7,804 nt of DNA, from positions 1 through 7,804 of the forward strand of contig JAEVZN010000079.1 of assembly GCA_023392205.1 (NCBI GenBank). The letters are read 5' to 3'. The DNA comes from Pseudomonadota bacterium. GTDB lineage: Bacteria > Pseudomonadota > Alphaproteobacteria > Rhizobiales > Xanthobacteraceae. A program made the translations under genes and the position numbers. Below are positions 5,410 through 7,804 of this stretch, one piece after another. The notes beneath the pieces were generated by a model. That model was not told where the DNA came from, ran no database searches, and saw only the letters and a program-made list of their open reading frames with translations. Within the stretch, counting starts at the first letter, position 1; each line of letters begins with the position of its first letter.

Positions 5410-7017
5410 GTGTCGGACAATGCAGACGCCATCATCGTCGGGGCCGGGCATAACGGCCTGGTCTGCGCCGCCTATCTGGGCATGGCCGGCTATAAGGTCA
5501 CGCTGGTTGAGAAGCGCGATGTGGTCGGCGGTGCGGCCGTCACCGAGGAATTCCATCCCGGCTTCCGCAATTCGGTCGCCGCCTACACCGTCAGCCTGCT
5601 CAATCCGACGGTCATCCGCGATCTCGAATTGCACCGGCACGGCCTCACCATCCTCGAACGCCGGGCGCTCAACTTTCTACCCAGCGAGGACGGACGCTAT
5701 CTCCTGACCGGCGAGGGCCGTACGAAAAGCGAGATCGCGAAATTCAGCACCCGCGATGCTGAGAATTACGATGCCTTCAGCGACGAGTTGAACGACATCG
5801 CCGATGTTCTGCGGGACATGGTCCTGCAGGCGCCACCGAACCTCGTCCAGGGCTGGTCGTCGCGCGGGATCGGCGAATTGCTGCGGCTTGCCGGCATGGG
5901 CCAGCGGCTGCGCCGCCTCGATATCGAGCGCCAGCGCGCGCTGCTCGACCTGTTCGCAAAGTCGGCAGCCGATTATCTCGACCGCAGGTTCGAATCCGAC
6001 CCGGTCAAGGCGGTGTTCGGATTCGATGCAGTGGTCGGCAATTATGCGAGCCCCTACACGCCGGGCTCCGCCTATGTGCTGCTGCATCACTGCTTCGGCG
6101 AGGTGAATGGCAAGAAGGGTCTGTGGGGCCATGCTGTCGGCGGCATGGGTGCGATCTCGCAGGCCATGGCCAAGGCTGCCATCGCGCATGGCGCAACCAT
6201 CGAGACCGGCACAGGCGTGCGCGAGGTCATTGTCGAGAAAGACCGCGCCTCGGGAATTGTACTCGACGACGGTCGCACGTTGCGCGCTCGTGCCGTAATC
6301 GCAAATGTGAATCCGCGTCTTCTGTACGAAAAGCTTGTGCCCTCCGGCGCACTGCCTTCCCCGTTCCTGTCGCGCATGAAGCACTGGAAATGCGGCTCGG
6401 GCACGTTTCGCATGAATGTCGCGCTGTCGGAATTGCCGAGCTTCACCGCATTGCCCGGCCGCGAAGCCGCCGATCATCACACCGCCGGTATCATCCTGGC
6501 GCCGTCTCTTGCCTATATGGATCGCGCCTATGACGACGCGCGCAAATCCGGCTGGAGCCGCGAGCCGATCGTCGAGATGCTGATCCCCTCCACCCTCGAC
6601 GACACTCTTGCGCCCAAGGGCGCGCATGTTGCGAGCCTGTTCTGCCAGCATGTCGCCCCGCAATTGCCCGACGGATCGAGCTGGGATCATCATCGCGAGA
6701 CGGTTGCCGACCTGATGATCGCGACCGTCGACAAATATGCACCCGGATTCAAGCAGAGTGTGATCGCCCGCGCGGCACTCACTCCGCTCGATCTCGAACG
6801 CAAATTCGGGCTTATCGGCGGAGATATCTTCCACGGCGCAATGTCGCTGGACCAGATTTTTTCGGCGCGCCCGATGCTCGGTTACGCGGATTACCGCAGC
6901 CCCGTGGCAGGACTTTATATCTGCGGCTCCGGTACCCATCCCGGCGGTGGCGTCACCGGGGCGCCGGGGCACAATGCAGCGAAGGTTATTGCTGGCGATC
7001 TGCGCCGGCGGCGCTGA
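5410..7017 (+). CDS. FAD-dependent oxidoreductase, phytoene dehydrogenase/PYROXD2-like
   Basis: The product is 535 residues, the normal length for the bacterial PYROXD2/phytoene dehydrogenase-like branch of the amine-oxidase flavoprotein superfamily. AIIVGAGHNG (7-16) is the Rossmann dinucleotide motif, ending its beta-alpha-beta unit with the acidic E34 in TLVEKRD, followed by VVGGAAVTEE (38-47). GGMGAISQAMAKAA (244-257) and the strand around EVIVEKDRASGIVLDDGR (272-289) are typical second FAD-contact regions. GLYICGSGTHPGGGVTGAPG (501-520) is the conserved C-terminal flavin-binding signature. It lacks a signal peptide and should be cytosolic or peripherally membrane-bound. The reaction is probably FAD-linked oxidation or desaturation. 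No other carotenoid gene is nearby, so carotenoid desaturation is unlikely. The adjacent permease suggests an amine, amino acid or similar substrate. The stop at 7015-7017 directly abuts the converging hydrolase stop. Confidence 0.92.
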   Translation: MSDNADAIIVGAGHNGLVCAAYLGMAGYKVTLVEKRDVVGGAAVTEEFHPGFRNSVAAYTVSLLNPTVIRDLELHRHGLTILERRALNFLPSEDGRYLLTGEGRTKSEIAKFSTRDAENYDAFSDELNDIADVLRDMVLQAPPNLVQGWSSRGIGELLRLAGMGQRLRRLDIERQRALLDLFAKSAADYLDRRFESDPVKAVFGFDAVVGNYASPYTPGSAYVLLHHCFGEVNGKKGLWGHAVGGMGAISQAMAKAAIAHGATIETGTGVREVIVEKDRASGIVLDDGRTLRARAVIANVNPRLLYEKLVPSGALPSPFLSRMKHWKCGSGTFRMNVALSELPSFTALPGREAADHHTAGIILAPSLAYMDRAYDDARKSGWSREPIVEMLIPSTLDDTLAPKGAHVASLFCQHVAPQLPDGSSWDHHRETVADLMIATVDKYAPGFKQSVIARAALTPLDLERKFGLIGGDIFHGAMSLDQIFSARPMLGYADYRSPVAGLYICGSGTHPGGGVTGAPGHNAAKVIAGDLRRRR

Positions 7018-7689
7018 TTATCCGCGCCGTGGCTCTTTCCGCTTCGCCACCCGCGTGCGCACATGCGTGTGGGTCAGGTCATAGACCTGCTGCATCACGA
7101 TCTGCTGCAATTGCGGTGCATTGTCGATATTGCCGTGGCTGAGCCGGTTGTCATTCGACAGGTTGATATTGTTGAACTCACCGGGAAAACCTGCGGGTTC
7201 GATCGCCGGCCGGCCAAATCCGTTATTCTGATAGAAATTCTCGAAGCGGAGCACATTGAGCGGCACCTGCAGGCCCTCGGTGATGTCGAAGGTGACCGCG
7301 AGATCGACCGCGATCCCGGCAGTCGCCAATCGATCCGCGACCTGCACCACTGCATTCGAGCCGAGCGAATGCCCGATCAGGACGACATGCGCATCGTCAC
7401 CATTCTGATGTCCGGCAATGATGTCATGCGCGATGGCATCGACATCAGTCCAGCTCCACAACGAAACATTGGAATAGCCCTGCGCCTTGAACTGCGCGGA
7501 CATCTCGTCCATGCCGGTGGAGAATACGCCGAACAATCCCCGGATCAGGTAGATTTGCGCCTGCTCGACCTGGACGGCGGGCGGCCGCGTATGTGGCGGC
7601 CGCTGCTGGCCCCACACCGCGGACGGCATAAGCGCGACAGCAGAAGCGGCGGAGAGGAAAGCAAATTCACGGCGCGTCAAGCGTGTCAT
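7018..7689 (-). CDS. Tat-exported small alpha/beta hydrolase
   Basis: The product is 223 residues. The N-terminus TRREFAFLSAASAVALMPSA has the twin-arginine consensus (T-R-R-x-F) and hydrophobic core, with likely cleavage after VWG, so it is expected to be exported folded to the periplasm. GHSLGS (106-111) is the nucleophile elbow with Ser108; D135 in TFDITEG and H185 in SHGNID are the likely acid and base of the triad. The short size and lack of a large lid suggest an esterase, lipase or thioesterase acting on small or lipid-like esters; the substrate is unknown. The start ATG 7687-7689 has GAGGGGA (7696-7702, minus strand) 6 bases upstream. It is downstream of and co-directional with the cpdR-like gene, but a terminator hairpin and possible promoter lie between them, so it is likely transcribed on its own. 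Confidence 0.88.
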   Translation of the reverse strand: MTRLTRREFAFLSAASAVALMPSAVWGQQRPPHTRPPAVQVEQAQIYLIRGLFGVFSTGMDEMSAQFKAQGYSNVSLWSWTDVDAIAHDIIAGHQNGDDAHVVLIGHSLGSNAVVQVADRLATAGIAVDLAVTFDITEGLQVPLNVLRFENFYQNNGFGRPAIEPAGFPGEFNNINLSNDNRLSHGNIDNAPQLQQIVMQQVYDLTHTHVRTRVAKRKEPRRG

Positions 7690-7695
7690 CTGTCG

Positions 7696-7702
7696 TCCCC
7701 TC
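7696..7702 (-). promoter_or_regulatory. Strong ribosome binding site of the Tat-exported hydrolase
   Basis: On the minus strand GAGGGGA lies 6 bases before the ATG at 7687-7689. It fixes the start so that the twin-arginine motif falls at residues 6-7, as expected for a Tat signal. Confidence 0.7.
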
Positions 7703-7720
7703 GGTAAGTTCGAAAGAGAA

Positions 7721-7749
7721 CTTTAGACACGGGCTGATGACGAACTCAA
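7721..7749 (-). promoter_or_regulatory. Possible promoter of the Tat-exported hydrolase
   Basis: On the minus strand TTGAGT (7744-7749) and CTAAAG (7721-7726) are 17 bases apart. Transcription would begin near 7714, about 25 bases before the start codon. A 6-bp inverted repeat (AAGTTC 7706-7711, GAACTT 7718-7723) spans the predicted start point and could be an operator or chance. The evidence is spacing and partial consensus match only. Confidence 0.38.
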
Positions 7750-7755
7750 CATGGG

Positions 7756-7776
7756 AAAGCCGCCCGCTCAGGCGGC
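7756..7776 (-). terminator. Intrinsic terminator-like hairpin overlapping the cpdR-like stop codon
   Basis: On the minus strand GCCGCC (7771-7776) and GGCGGC (7759-7764) form a 6-bp GC stem around TGAGCG, followed by TTT (7756-7758). The stem's 5' arm encodes the last two alanine codons and the loop contains the TGA stop at 7768-7770, so the gene ends inside its own terminator. The U-run is short, so strength is uncertain. Confidence 0.6.
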
Positions 7777-7804
7777 CAGCATCTTCTGCACTTCATTGAC
7801 GAGG
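7768..7804 (-). CDS. cpdR: C-terminal tail of a CpdR-like response regulator, cut by window edge
   Basis: Only the last 11 codons and the TGA stop are inside the window, reading LVNEVQKMLAA on the minus strand. This matches my memory of the end of alphaproteobacterial CpdR, a single-domain response regulator whose last helix follows a KPFHLRDLVNEV-like stretch. In Caulobacter and rhizobia, unphosphorylated CpdR helps direct ClpXP to substrates such as CtrA during the cell cycle. The tail could also belong to another CheY-like receiver, since many end in a similar helix. The identity rests on very little sequence and the receiver domain itself is not visible. Confidence 0.6.
   Translation of the reverse strand, partial: LVNEVQKMLAA

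Noticed and set aside
5677..6972. Minus-strand open frame of 431 residues inside the FAD oxidoreductase gene
   Set aside because: It is an antisense shadow with His/Arg/Ala-rich composition; the plus strand has conserved flavin-binding motifs at both ends.
5410..7017. Naming the flavoprotein crtI
   Set aside because: Sequence motifs fit the wider PYROXD2-like branch and no other carotenoid gene is nearby, so the specific symbol is not supported.

Overview
This looks like an ordinary chromosomal stretch from a high-GC alphaproteobacterium, most likely of the order Hyphomicrobiales (Rhizobiales; Bradyrhizobium/Rhodopseudomonas/Afipia-like or Xanthobacteraceae-like). The basis is the G+C-rich codon use, the gene families present, and the right edge, where the last 11 codons of a minus-strand gene read LVNEVQKMLAA, as remembered for the alphaproteobacterial cell-cycle response regulator CpdR. 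The genus assignment is inference; no marker gene is complete enough to fix it.

Layout, left to right. (1) Minus strand, 1-918: a membrane-anchored alpha/beta hydrolase, cut by the left edge. (2) Minus strand, 997-2382: a secreted DUF3300 protein whose C-terminal third is an Arg/Pro-rich tandem heptad array followed by a Gln/Arg/Pro tail. (3) A divergent intergenic region, then a small two-helix membrane protein on the plus strand at 2607-2795. (4) A tRNA-Val(GAC) on the minus strand at 2899-2973 with a plausible promoter. (5) Plus strand, 3159-3932: a class I SAM-dependent methyltransferase that carries an apparent Sec signal peptide and an extra beta-rich C-terminal part. (6) Plus strand, 4034-5371 and 5410-7017: an APC-superfamily amino-acid/amine permease and a phytoene-dehydrogenase/PYROXD2-like FAD oxidoreductase, 38 bp apart and probably one operon. 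(7) Minus strand, 7018-7689: a small Tat-exported alpha/beta hydrolase whose stop codon directly abuts the stop of the oxidoreductase. (8) Minus strand, 7768-7804: the cpdR-like gene tail with a terminator hairpin that includes its stop codon.

How the genes may work together: the permease-oxidoreductase pair is the only clear functional unit, and uptake plus FAD-dependent oxidation of an amine or amino-acid-like compound is a reasonable but unproven reading. Four of the seven substantial proteins appear to be exported or membrane-anchored towards the periplasm (both hydrolases, the DUF3300 protein, the methyltransferase), so the window has an envelope flavour, but they are not arranged as a single system. 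I see no phage, IS, CRISPR, toxin-antitoxin or defence genes. The observation most worth following is the exported methyltransferase, because SAM is not known to be available in the periplasm. I do not find convincing evidence of a large undescribed system here.
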